From: an uncultured Ruminococcus sp.
GTDB taxonomy: Bacteria > Bacillota_A > Clostridia > Oscillospirales > Ruminococcaceae
Reading direction: 5' to 3'
Assembly: GCA_937880065.1 (NCBI GenBank)
Contig: CALFMA010000603.1
Coordinates: 1 to 5,635 of the forward strand
DNA: 5,635 bases
A model generated the notes under the pieces. The model was not told the origin of the DNA, did no database searches, and saw only the letters and a program-made list of their open reading frames with translations. The position numbers and the translations under genes are program-made. Below are positions 1 through 5,635 of this stretch, one piece after another; position 1 is the stretch's first letter, and every line of letters begins with the position of its first letter.

Positions 1-7
1 TTTTTTC

Positions 8-1270
8 TCAAAAGGGGTTTTTAGAGATGCCCTTGAGATACTCGCTTGCAAGGTATAACGAACCGCACACAAGAACAACGGTATTAAGCTCTACAGCAAG
101 TTTTTTCGCCTTTTCCACAGCCTCAGAAAGACTTCTGCAAGCCTCGGAATTAGTGTATTTTCCTGCCGTTTCTGCCAATTTTTCCGCTGATATACAGTTG
201 TACGCAAAGCCGTCAACAGTAAAAATCTTATCGCTGTAACGTGCAACACGATGAACGGAATTTTCATAATCCTTTGAATCCACCATACCCATAACGGCTA
301 TGGCTGGATTTACGCCCTCAATATAAGATAAAACGTTATTCACACCGTCGGGATTATGTCCGCCGTCAACTATTACAGGGGGATTTCCCTCAATGTACTG
401 TGCCCTCGCTCTTACACAGGTGTTTTCAAGGGATTTTGAGATATTTTCCTCGGATATATCAAAGCCGCAGTTTCGCATATATCGGCAAACTTCAATTGCG
501 GTGACTGCATTAACGCATTGCCACTCACCAATCATTGCAAGGGTGTATTCCTTGTCACGATAGCGGAATTTACTTCCTTTTTCCGAAAGAGATAAGGGCA
601 TAAAAGCCATTTCCCTTGGAAGAATAAACAGGCTGTTATACTCTTTTGCCTTGTCCCTTACAATTTTTATTACGCTTTTCTTGTTGTACATAGACAGCAC
701 AACTGCGGAATTTTCCTTGATAATCCCTGCTTTCTGAGCTGCGATTTTTTCAACAGTATCGCCTAAAATCGCAGTATGGTCAAGGGAAATTGACGTAATA
801 ACCGATACCACAGGGGGCGGTATTACATTTGTGCAGTCAAGAAGTCCGCCAATTCCAGCTTCAAGCACTACAATATCACATTTTTCACGGACATACCACA
901 GCAAGGCAATTGCCATAGTGATTTCAAACTGGGAATACTCCGCATCTGCAACGGAATTTTTCACCTTTTCCGTAATTTCGCAGAGGGATTTTTCGTCAAT
1001 TTCTTCACCGTTTATGCGGATTCTGTCGGCATAATGGGTAATATAAGGGGAAGTGAACTGCCCTGTCTTATACCCCGAATAAATCAAAGCATTTGAGATA
1101 TATTCAACCGTTGAACCTTTGCCGTTTGTACCTGCAACATGTACGAATTTCAGCTGTTTTTCGGGATTTCCTATACGCTTCATCAGCTCCCTTGCTCGGG
1201 AAAGGTCAGTAACTGCCTTTCCCGATTTGCTGTAGGAGTTAACGAAGTTCATCGCTTCATTGTAGTTCAT
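8..1270 (-). CDS. folC: Folylpolyglutamate synthase / dihydrofolate synthase (FolC)
   Basis: This Mur-ligase-family enzyme adds glutamate to folates with ATP, which keeps them in the cell; many bacterial versions also make dihydrofolate from dihydropteroate. Whether this one has both activities cannot be decided here. Of its 420 residues, the visible motifs are the P-loop AGTNGKGST (46-54), SPYITHYADRIRING (74-88), EAGIGGLLDCTNV (137-149), SLDHTAILGDT (162-172), AAQKAGIIK (177-185) in which K180 matches the lysine that is carbamylated in characterised FolC, and, in the C-terminal ligase domain, DGGHNP (302-307), GMVDSKD (328-334) and GSLYLASE (403-410). Two positions differ from common forms: GEWQ (248-251) where GxHQ is usual, and CVRARAQ (285-291) where a GRxE-like motif is usual. 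The MNYNEAMNFV N-terminus is canonical, so the ATG at 1270 is chosen. It lies 3 nt after the SDR stop with no good ribosome binding site. The TGA is at 8-10, close to the left edge, so any terminator is outside. Confidence 0.97.
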   Translation of the reverse strand: MNYNEAMNFVNSYSKSGKAVTDLSRARELMKRIGNPEKQLKFVHVAGTNGKGSTVEYISNALIYSGYKTGQFTSPYITHYADRIRINGEEIDEKSLCEITEKVKNSVADAEYSQFEITMAIALLWYVREKCDIVVLEAGIGGLLDCTNVIPPPVVSVITSISLDHTAILGDTVEKIAAQKAGIIKENSAVVLSMYNKKSVIKIVRDKAKEYNSLFILPREMAFMPLSLSEKGSKFRYRDKEYTLAMIGEWQCVNAVTAIEVCRYMRNCGFDISEENISKSLENTCVRARAQYIEGNPPVIVDGGHNPDGVNNVLSYIEGVNPAIAVMGMVDSKDYENSVHRVARYSDKIFTVDGFAYNCISAEKLAETAGKYTNSEACRSLSEAVEKAKKLAVELNTVVLVCGSLYLASEYLKGISKNPF

Positions 1271-1273
1271 AGA

Positions 1274-2017
1274 TTAATATGGAGATGCCTGAGATTCAGC
1301 CTTTGCAACAGCATCTTCAAGGCTCATTCCTGCAAATTCCTGAGCAGAGAAGATACGTCCCGACTTCTTATCGTCCACAAATGCACCAACGAGAACACCT
1401 GGGAGTGCGCTTTCGGGAGAATTTGGAGCATTAGGGCCGCCAAGTTCAGTTCTGCACCAACCCGGGTCAGCAAGATTGAGAACGATATCGCTGTTCTGAT
1501 ACTTTGAGCCAAGGTCAATTGTTACCTTGTTGAGAGCAGCTTTTGCAGCTGAGTAGCCTGCCTGTTCGGGTTCAAGAGCAATACCGCTTGTTGTGTTGAC
1601 AATTCTGCCGAATCCTCTCTCCTGCATACCAGGCAGGAAGTGGTAGCAAATCATCATTGGAGCAGTTGTGTTTACCTTGAAGCTGATGTCGTAGTCGGAC
1701 ACGGGAGTTGTGAGATACTCTGTGCGGTATGCAATCTGCAAGCCTGCGTTGTTGAGAATAATGTCAATCTGAGTTCCCTTTGCGTCAATTTCTTTCAGCA
1801 TTTTCTCCACGGAATCAAGGTCTGAAAGTTCAGCCTCAACCACATAAGCCTCAACTCCAAGAGCCTTCACCTCGGCAAGCACCTTATCGCAATGCTCTGC
1901 CTTTCTGCTGTGGAGTACCAGATTACAGCCCTGTTTCGCCATAAAAATAGCCGAAAGATAGCCGATTCCTCTGCTGGCACCTGTGAGAAGTGCCCATTTT
2001 CCTTTTACGTTTGTCAT
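1274..2017 (-). CDS. Short-chain dehydrogenase/reductase (classical SDR)
   Basis: This 247-residue protein is a predicted NAD(P)(H)-dependent oxidoreductase with a Rossmann fold. Seen: the nucleotide-binding motif TGASRGIG (12-19), NNAG (89-92), and the classical catalytic set N116, S144, Y155 and K159 (Y-S-A-A-K), followed by the DPGWCRT segment (184-190) that contacts the cofactor nicotinamide. Arg16 in the glycine motif and the HSRK segment after the second strand (35-38) favour NADPH over NADH; this is inference from family rules. All key residues are present and the length is typical, so it should be active. The substrate is not identifiable: the C-terminal substrate loop (about 191-215, GGPNAPNSPE) resembles uncharacterised SDRs. 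The ATG at 2017 has a strong GGAGGG ribosome binding site with 8-nt spacing. It is preceded by the only sizeable gap in the window and followed 3 nt later by folC. Proximity to folC does not make it a pteridine reductase, because the TGxxxRxG motif of that group is absent. Confidence 0.95.
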   Translation of the reverse strand: MTNVKGKWALLTGASRGIGYLSAIFMAKQGCNLVLHSRKAEHCDKVLAEVKALGVEAYVVEAELSDLDSVEKMLKEIDAKGTQIDIILNNAGLQIAYRTEYLTTPVSDYDISFKVNTTAPMMICYHFLPGMQERGFGRIVNTTSGIALEPEQAGYSAAKAALNKVTIDLGSKYQNSDIVLNLADPGWCRTELGGPNAPNSPESALPGVLVGAFVDDKKSGRIFSAQEFAGMSLEDAVAKAESQASPY

Positions 2018-2025
2018 TGTTTTTT

Positions 2026-2031
2026 CCCTCC
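2026..2031 (-). promoter_or_regulatory. Ribosome binding site of the SDR gene
   Basis: GGAGGG on the minus strand lies 8 nt before the ATG at 2017. This near-consensus site fixes the SDR start and shows the gene can initiate translation independently of the upstream block. Confidence 0.85.
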
Positions 2032-2038
2032 GTTTTCT

Positions 2039-2056
2039 GCCGTCAGTGCCAACGGC
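2039..2056 (-). other. Short leader hairpin upstream of SDR
   Basis: On the minus strand GCCGT (2056-2052) pairs with ACGGC (2043-2039); two G-U wobbles can extend the stem to seven pairs around a GCAC loop. It ends 7 nt before the SDR ribosome binding site, so it leaves that site free. It lacks a following U-run and is not a terminator. It could stabilise the 5' end of a transcript starting in the gap, or be chance. Confidence 0.35.
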
Positions 2057-2063
2057 GAAATAA

Positions 2064-2075
2064 TTTATAATAATA
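2064..2075 (-). promoter_or_regulatory. Possible weak promoter -10 region for SDR-folC
   Basis: On the minus strand two overlapping -10-like hexamers occur: TATTAT (2075-2070) and TATAAA (2069-2064), each matching five of six consensus positions. Transcription from here would leave a 5' leader of about 40-50 nt before the SDR start. No credible TTGACA-like -35 box lies at 16-18 nt spacing, and no TGn extension is present, so this is a low-confidence suggestion that depends on local AT-richness. Confidence 0.25.
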
Positions 2076-2092
2076 TATTTCTATATATTATT
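2069..2092 (-). repeat. Perfect 10-bp A/T palindrome with 4-nt loop
   Basis: Bases 2069-2078 and 2083-2092 are perfect inverted complements separated by four bases (AGAA on the minus strand). All ten pairs are A-T. It starts 4 nt after the Dabb stop codon. It could be a weak hairpin at the 3' end of the upstream transcript, an operator-like protein site, or simply AT-rich promoter DNA. The missing GC pairs and missing U-run argue against a normal terminator. Confidence 0.6.
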
Positions 2093-2096
2093 TCTT

Positions 2097-2399
2097 TTAA
2101 AATTCATAGTCAATGCACGCACGTTCTGTCTTTACTGTGCCTATAAATTTCGCAAACTCAACGTGTGCAGGGTGTACCTGATATGCGTTAAGTCCCTCTA
2201 TATCGTCAAAATCACAGATAAGAGCGATTGTGTAATTGCTTTCGGGAGCGTCAGCGGAGTTGATAACAAGTTCCCCCTTTTTAAGCTCCTCAACCTTTGC
2301 AATTACGTCCTCGAAACGCTTTTTTGCTTCAAGTGCGTTGTCGTATTCGCTCATTCCCTCTGTGGCTTTGAGTTTGAACATTACTATATGCTTAATCAT
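2097..2399 (-). CDS. Dabb-family (stress-responsive A/B barrel) protein
   Basis: This 100-residue protein matches the Dabb family, dimeric alpha/beta-barrel proteins of ferredoxin-like fold. The family was first named from stress-induced plant proteins; bacterial members mostly have no known reaction. Seen: the N-terminal strand IKHIVMFKLK (2-11), an amphipathic helix with many charged residues (about 18-42), a strand around YTIALICDFDD (56-66), and the family hallmark YQVHPAHVEFAKFI (73-86), where the HPAH histidines are the conserved feature. The protein is full length and ends in a short strand (ACIDYEF). The ATG at 2399 overlaps the acetyltransferase stop by 8 nt and has GGAGG 9 nt upstream, so it can be initiated directly and also by coupling. 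It is the last gene before the 79-nt gap and so probably closes the upstream transcriptional block. No catalytic residues can be assigned; assignment to the family is strong, function is not. Confidence 0.93.
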   Translation of the reverse strand: MIKHIVMFKLKATEGMSEYDNALEAKKRFEDVIAKVEELKKGELVINSADAPESNYTIALICDFDDIEGLNAYQVHPAHVEFAKFIGTVKTERACIDYEF

Positions 2400-2925
2400 T
2401 TACCTTGTCCTCCAGTTCGTAAATCTTAGAAATAAAGGTTTTCTTTCCGTCGTAGCTCTGATATTCGCCGTTGCCAGTAAAATGAAGTCCACATTTTTCC
2501 ATAACTCTTGCTGAACCGATATTTTCCTGTGCACATTCTGCTATAAAACGGTGTGCATTGTGATTTTCACGGACGTAGTTCATCATTGCAAGTGTTGCTT
2601 CGGTAGTATAACCCATATTCCAGCAGTCATACCGCATATTATAGCCGAAACTCCACTTTTTTTCATCGGTGCGGTATCTCATGCTTCCTGCTCCGATAAG
2701 CTTATTATCGGACTTGCGGACAAATCCCCATTCGTATAATTCGGGACTGACATTTATTGCGTTAAGCCATTCTTTCGTTGTTTCAATGCTTTCGTGAGTT
2801 GAGTATATCATATACTTTGCAACCCGTTCATCACCTGTCCACTCAAAAGCGGCTTCTGCATCGTCAATAGTCAGCGGACGGAGAATAAGTCTTTCTGTTT
2901 CAATTGTTGGTACTGTGAATTCCAT
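2392..2925 (-). CDS. GNAT acetyltransferase, RimJ/RimL type
   Basis: This 177-residue protein is predicted to transfer acetyl from acetyl-CoA to an amine. The subgroup includes enzymes acting on ribosomal-protein N-termini, small molecules and antibiotics, and the substrate cannot be read from the sequence. Signatures: the N-terminal ETERLILRPLTIDDAEA block (9-25) typical of RimJ/RimL relatives, a WGFVRKSDNKLIGAGSM strand pair (66-82), the acetyl-CoA pyrophosphate loop region CWNMGYTTEA (101-110) and the NIGSARVMEKCGL helix (135-147). The usual GxG of the loop reads N-M-G here (103-105), a mild deviation. Length is full. The ATG at 2925 lies 9 nt after the preceding stop and has a strong GAGGTGA ribosome binding site. 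The 3' end overlaps the next gene by 8 nt, so the two are probably co-translated. No signal peptide or membrane segment is seen; the protein should be cytoplasmic. Confidence 0.93.
   Translation of the reverse strand: MEFTVPTIETERLILRPLTIDDAEAAFEWTGDERVAKYMIYSTHESIETTKEWLNAINVSPELYEWGFVRKSDNKLIGAGSMRYRTDEKKWSFGYNMRYDCWNMGYTTEATLAMMNYVRENHNAHRFIAECAQENIGSARVMEKCGLHFTGNGEYQSYDGKKTFISKIYELEDKVND
2409..2413 (-). promoter_or_regulatory. Ribosome binding site of the Dabb gene
   Basis: GGAGG on the minus strand, 9 nt before the ATG at 2399, lies inside the last codons of the acetyltransferase gene. A second, closer AAGG is only 3 nt from the ATG and less well placed. Confidence 0.75.
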
Positions 2926-2928
2926 TTC

Positions 2929-2935
2929 GTCACCT
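2929..2935 (-). promoter_or_regulatory. Ribosome binding site of the acetyltransferase gene
   Basis: A GAGGTGA-type site lies just upstream of the ATG at 2925 and overlaps the TGA stop of the MmcQ-like gene. Ribosomes terminating on that gene would sit directly on this site, which favours re-initiation. Confidence 0.75.
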
Positions 2936-3291
2936 CATTTTACAAGTTCATAACTTTCATCAATTACGCCGCAGATTTCAGCAAATGATATTCCTCCGTC
3001 AAGGGGAATACTTATCCACAGCCGCTTATTCATATGATAGGCAGGAATCGCCTTGCCCTCGCCTATGAGAATTTCACGGACAAGAGGGGAACATTTTACA
3101 TTGAGTAAATTCACATTCCCCTCCCCTGTTCCGTCAATTACGCTTCTGCGGACGGTCATAACAAGCCCGTACCACTTCTTATTACCCTTGCGGAGAACGG
3201 CGGATGAAACATCCCTCTCCCAAGGGTAATCGGGAGAGGTGTTGTATTTTTCCTTGACATAGCGGAAGATTTCTTCCCTGTCGATTTTCAT
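2935..3291 (-). CDS. MmcQ/YjbR-family small protein
   Basis: This 118-residue protein resembles the MmcQ/YjbR family (CyaY-like fold, often described as possibly DNA-binding); its biochemical role is not established. Seen in the sequence: an N-terminal helix (KIDREEIFRYVKEKY), the PDYPWE motif (20-25), a central strand region (VLRKGNKKWYGLVMTV, 32-47), an NVKCSPL segment (64-70) and the hallmark IPAYHMNKRLWISI block (82-95). Length is normal for the single-domain family. The frame stays open upstream to 3399, but that part lies inside the valS coiled coil and looks unlike the family, so the ATG at 3291 is chosen. It gives the usual MKIDREEIF-type N-terminus and follows the valS TAA by a single base. 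A weak AAGG lies 7-10 nt upstream of the ATG, within the last valS codons, so translation is probably coupled to valS. The stop TGA overlaps the ribosome binding site of the next gene. Confidence 0.9.
   Translation of the reverse strand: MKIDREEIFRYVKEKYNTSPDYPWERDVSSAVLRKGNKKWYGLVMTVRRSVIDGTGEGNVNLLNVKCSPLVREILIGEGKAIPAYHMNKRLWISIPLDGGISFAEICGVIDESYELVK
3181..3239 (-). repeat. Two interlocked inverted repeats inside the MmcQ-like gene
   Basis: Pair A: 3214-3221 and 3232-3239 are perfect 8-bp inverted complements (CCTCTCCC/GGGAGAGG) around a 10-nt loop. Pair B: 3181-3190 and 3221-3230 are perfect 10-bp inverted complements (ATTACCCTTG/CAAGGGTAAT). The loop of A is almost entirely one arm of B, so in RNA the two stems would be either alternatives or the two stems of an H-type pseudoknot. 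They fall within codons for residues 18-37 of the protein, so coding constraint or chance can also explain them. Confidence 0.5.
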
Positions 3292-3292
3292 T

Positions 3293-5635
3293 TTATGCCT
3301 TGAATGCAGCGATTGACTGCTCAATCTTAGCCATTTTTTCCTCTGCAACTGCAAGCTTTGCCTTTTCAGCTTCAATAAGCTTTTCGGGAGCCTTAGCAAT
3401 AAAGCCCTGATTATTCAACTTTCCGCTGAGGAAGTCAATGTCCTTCTGAACCTTTGCCTTTTCCTTTTCAAGACGTGCAATTTCCTTTTCCTTGTCAACA
3501 AGTTCATCCATAGGAATGAAAATTCTTGCGGAATCTGTAACTGCATTTGCACAGTTTTCATGCTCCACAGCTGCACCAGCCTCAACAGATGACGCAGATG
3601 CAAGCTTCTCAAAGAATGCCGCACATGATGTGTACAGTTCAGGCTCGTCAGTTTCAATGATAAGCTTTGCCTTTACCGAGGGTGGTACATTCATTTCTGT
3701 ACGTGTATTTCTTACAGCCTTGATAGCTGAAATAATCTTCTCAAATGCCTTTTCCTCTGCGGAATAGTCAATTGTGCTGTCGTATGTGGGATATGTTTCA
3801 AGGATAATCATTGACTTCTCATTTGTGAGAACCTGCCAGATTTCCTCTGTAATGAATGGCATAAAGGGGTGGAGAAGCTTCAGCATACCCTGCATTGCCC
3901 ATACGAGAACAGCCTGTGCCTTTGCCATTGTTTCTCCGCCAGCCTGAATTCTTGGCTTTGTGATTTCAATGTACCAGTCACAGTAAACGTCCCAGATAAA
4001 GTCGTAAATCTTCTGTGAAGCAACGCCAAGCTCGAATTTATCGAGGTTTTCGCCAACTTCCTTAGCAAGCTTATTGAACTTGTTAACAAGCCACTTATCC
4101 TCTGTTTCAAGGTCAGCAGGAAGTCCTGTGAACTCAAAATCATCGGGGAGATTCATCATAATGAAACGTGAAGCATTCCAAAGCTTATTTGCGAAGTTAC
4201 GTGCTGCCTTAACCTTATCGTCTATATAACGCATATCGTTTCCGGGGGAGTTACCTGTAGCAAGCATAAAGCGGAGAGCGTCTGCACCGTATTCGTTGAT
4301 AACTTCAAGGGGGTCAATGCCGTTGCCGAGGGATTTGGACATTTTGCGTCCCTGTGCGTCACGTACAAGACCGTGAATGAGAACTGTATCGAAAGGAACT
4401 TTACCCATATTTTCAAGACCGCTGAACATCATTCTGATTACCCAGAAGAAAATGATGTCGTAGCCTGTAACAAGTGTATTTGTGGGGTAGAAGTAGTTCA
4501 GATCCTCTGTGTTTTCGGGCCAGCCAAGTGTGGAGAATGGCCAGAGAGCAGAGCTGAACCATGTATCAAGAGTATCGGGGTCCTGACGCATAGGCTTGCC
4601 GCACTTAGGACAAACTGCACTATCTTCCTTTGTTACTACCATTTCACCGCAGCAATCGCAGTAGAATGCAGGAATCTGATGTCCCCACCAAATCTGACGG
4701 GAGATACACCAGTCACGGATATTGTCAAGCCAATGGAAATAAATCTTGTCAAATCTTTCGGGAACGAACTTTGTATCGCCGTTCTTTACAGCGTCAATTG
4801 CAGGCTGTGCAAGGGGCTTCATCTTTACAAACCACTGTGTTGAAACCTTAGGCTCAACTGTTGTGCTGCAACGGTAGCAAGTACCAACATTGTGGCTGTA
4901 ATCCTCGATTTTAACCAATGCTCCCTCAGCTTCAAGGTCAGCTACGATAGCCTTTCTTGCCTCAAATCTGTCCATACCTGCATACTTGGGATAATCGTCA
5001 ACAATAGTTGCATCGTCGTTCATTACGTTGATTACAGGGAGATTGTGACGAAGTCCAACCTCAAAGTCGTTAGGGTCGTGAGCAGGTGTAATCTTAACTA
5101 CGCCTGTTCCGAAGTCCATTTCAACGTAATCATCGGCAACGATTGGGATTTCACGGTGAACGAGAGGGAGAATTACTGTCTTGCCTACCAAATCCTTGTA
5201 ACGCTCATCATTGGGGTTAACAGCTACAGCTGTATCGCCAAGGAGTGTTTCAGGACGAGTTGTAGCAAGTTCAAGATAACCGTCAGCGTCCTTTATCTTA
5301 TAGCGGAGGTGCCAGAAATGACCTGCCTGATCCTCATATGTAACCTCAGCATCGGAAAGAGATGTCTTACATTTTGGACACCAGTTGATGATTCTTTCAC
5401 CGCGATAGATAAGACCCTTTTCATAAAGGTTAACGAAAACCTCCTTAACAGCCTTTGAACAGCCTTCGTCAAGGGTGAATCTTTCTCTGTCCCAGTCACA
5501 GGAGGAGCCGAGCTTTTTAAGCTGATTTATAATTCTTGAGCCGTACTGATTTTTCCAATCCCATACTCTCTCAAGGAACTTTTCTCTGCCGAGGTCGTAT
5601 CTCGTGAGTCCCTCCTCAACGCGGAGCGCCTCCTC
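3293..5635 (-). CDS. valS: Valyl-tRNA synthetase, 5' end beyond the window
   Basis: This class I aminoacyl-tRNA synthetase charges tRNA-Val with valine in the cytoplasm and hydrolyses mischarged threonine. The frame is open without a stop from the right edge to a TAA at 3293-3295, giving 780 visible residues. Numbered from the edge, they begin with the TRYDLGREKF block (11-20), which lies about 100 residues into bacterial ValRS, so the N-terminus and HIGH-type motif are outside. Visible in order: a CPKC zinc-type pair (86-89), editing-domain motifs TTRPET (125-130) and HDPND (186-190), further Cys pairs (253/256, 328/329, 342/345), ISRQIWWG (311-318), the KMSKS loop (431-435, bases 4331-4345), a helical anticodon-binding domain (about 480-708), and a charged C-terminal coiled coil (about 710-780) typical of ValRS. 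No ATG occurs in frame before the catalytic core, so internal TTG or GTG codons are not real starts. Everything visible looks intact. A T-box leader, common for Firmicutes synthetases, would lie off the right edge and cannot be judged. Confidence 0.98.
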   Translation of the reverse strand, partial: EEALRVEEGLTRYDLGREKFLERVWDWKNQYGSRIINQLKKLGSSCDWDRERFTLDEGCSKAVKEVFVNLYEKGLIYRGERIINWCPKCKTSLSDAEVTYEDQAGHFWHLRYKIKDADGYLELATTRPETLLGDTAVAVNPNDERYKDLVGKTVILPLVHREIPIVADDYVEMDFGTGVVKITPAHDPNDFEVGLRHNLPVINVMNDDATIVDDYPKYAGMDRFEARKAIVADLEAEGALVKIEDYSHNVGTCYRCSTTVEPKVSTQWFVKMKPLAQPAIDAVKNGDTKFVPERFDKIYFHWLDNIRDWCISRQIWWGHQIPAFYCDCCGEMVVTKEDSAVCPKCGKPMRQDPDTLDTWFSSALWPFSTLGWPENTEDLNYFYPTNTLVTGYDIIFFWVIRMMFSGLENMGKVPFDTVLIHGLVRDAQGRKMSKSLGNGIDPLEVINEYGADALRFMLATGNSPGNDMRYIDDKVKAARNFANKLWNASRFIMMNLPDDFEFTGLPADLETEDKWLVNKFNKLAKEVGENLDKFELGVASQKIYDFIWDVYCDWYIEITKPRIQAGGETMAKAQAVLVWAMQGMLKLLHPFMPFITEEIWQVLTNEKSMIILETYPTYDSTIDYSAEEKAFEKIISAIKAVRNTRTEMNVPPSVKAKLIIETDEPELYTSCAAFFEKLASASSVEAGAAVEHENCANAVTDSARIFIPMDELVDKEKEIARLEKEKAKVQKDIDFLSGKLNNQGFIAKAPEKLIEAEKAKLAVAEEKMAKIEQSIAAFKA

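Larger units (their letters stand above)
2018..2096 (-). other. 79-nt intergenic gap between Dabb and SDR genes
   Basis: This is the only intergenic stretch longer than 10 nt. Read on the minus strand, it holds an A/T-only palindrome right after the Dabb stop, then an AT-rich stretch that could contain a weak promoter, then a short GC-containing hairpin, then the SDR ribosome binding site. There is no GC-rich stem followed by a U-run, so no standard intrinsic terminator is present for the upstream genes. Read-through into SDR-folC therefore remains possible. Confidence 0.7.

Noticed and set aside
1..30. Possible terminator at the end of folC
   Set aside because: The AAAA/TTTT pairing around GGGG is imperfect and followed by A on the minus strand; the window ends before any real terminator could be seen.
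254..965. Recurring GGAATTTTC-like word in folC
   Set aside because: It encodes recurring Glu-Asn-Ser codons in frame and is not regularly spaced; it is codon usage, not a repeat element.
1139..1507. Open 122-codon frame on the plus strand spanning the folC/SDR junction
   Set aside because: It is antisense to two well-supported genes, and its translation resembles no known protein.
1274..2017. SDR as a pteridine reductase (FolM/PTR1-like) because it neighbours folC
   Set aside because: That group carries TGxxxRxG, whereas this protein has the classical TGASRGIG, and no other folate-specific feature is visible.
2039..2060. Intrinsic terminator after the Dabb gene
   Set aside because: The GC-containing stem is not followed by a U-run on either strand, and the A/T palindrome has no GC pairs.
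3232..3260. Programmed -1 frameshift site ahead of the putative pseudoknot
   Set aside because: The sequence 7 nt before the stem (G GAA AAA in frame) is not an X XXY YYZ slippery heptamer because the P-site tRNA could not re-pair, and the intact frame already gives a full-length family member.
3292..3399. Upstream extension of the MmcQ-like gene to a start at 3399
   Set aside because: The extra 36 residues are Lys/Arg/Leu-rich, come from out-of-frame reading of the valS coiled coil, and do not match the family, whose N-terminus fits the ATG at 3291.
4373..4843. Open 156-codon frame on the plus strand
   Set aside because: It is antisense to the valS catalytic region, with no domain and no convincing ribosome binding site; it is a coding shadow.
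4892..5458. Open 188-codon frame on the plus strand
   Set aside because: It lies entirely antisense to intact valS codons, its translation is cysteine- and serine-rich with no recognisable domain, and it reads as a mirror of codon bias in valS.

Overview
The window is a tightly packed run of six genes, all on the minus strand, so transcription runs from right to left. It looks chromosomal. Moderate GC, strong GGAGG-type ribosome binding sites and the valS ... folC arrangement known from Bacillus and many Clostridia point to a Firmicutes/Clostridia-type bacterium. A gut Oscillospiraceae (Ruminococcus-like) genome would fit, but that finer placement is inference from protein style only.

Reading in the direction of transcription: (1) valS, valyl-tRNA synthetase, running in from the right edge and lacking about its first 100 residues (3293-5635). 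(2) A 118-residue MmcQ/YjbR-family protein starting 1 nt after the valS stop (2935-3291). (3) A RimJ/RimL-type GNAT acetyltransferase (2392-2925). (4) A 100-residue Dabb (stress-responsive alpha/beta-barrel) protein overlapping the acetyltransferase by 8 nt (2097-2399). (5) After a 79-nt AT-rich gap with a palindrome, a short-chain dehydrogenase/reductase (1274-2017). (6) folC, folylpolyglutamate synthase, starting 3 nt after the SDR stop and ending at the left edge (8-1270).

The spacing suggests two blocks: valS-mmcQ-GNAT-Dabb as one translationally linked unit, and SDR-folC as a second that is either read through from the first or has its own weak promoter in the 2018-2096 gap. That gap is the only non-coding stretch of any size; no gene-free stretch exceeds 300 bases. 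The two housekeeping enzymes (tRNA charging; folate retention and polyglutamylation) flank four small accessory proteins with no obvious common pathway.

I saw no RNA genes, mobile elements, CRISPR arrays or attachment sites. This is mostly an ordinary housekeeping neighbourhood and I do not find a convincing new system. The points worth a second look are the four-gene insertion between valS and folC, the A/T palindrome in the only gap, a possible pseudoknot-forming pair of inverted repeats inside the mmcQ-like gene, and the apparent dependence of folC translation on the SDR gene.
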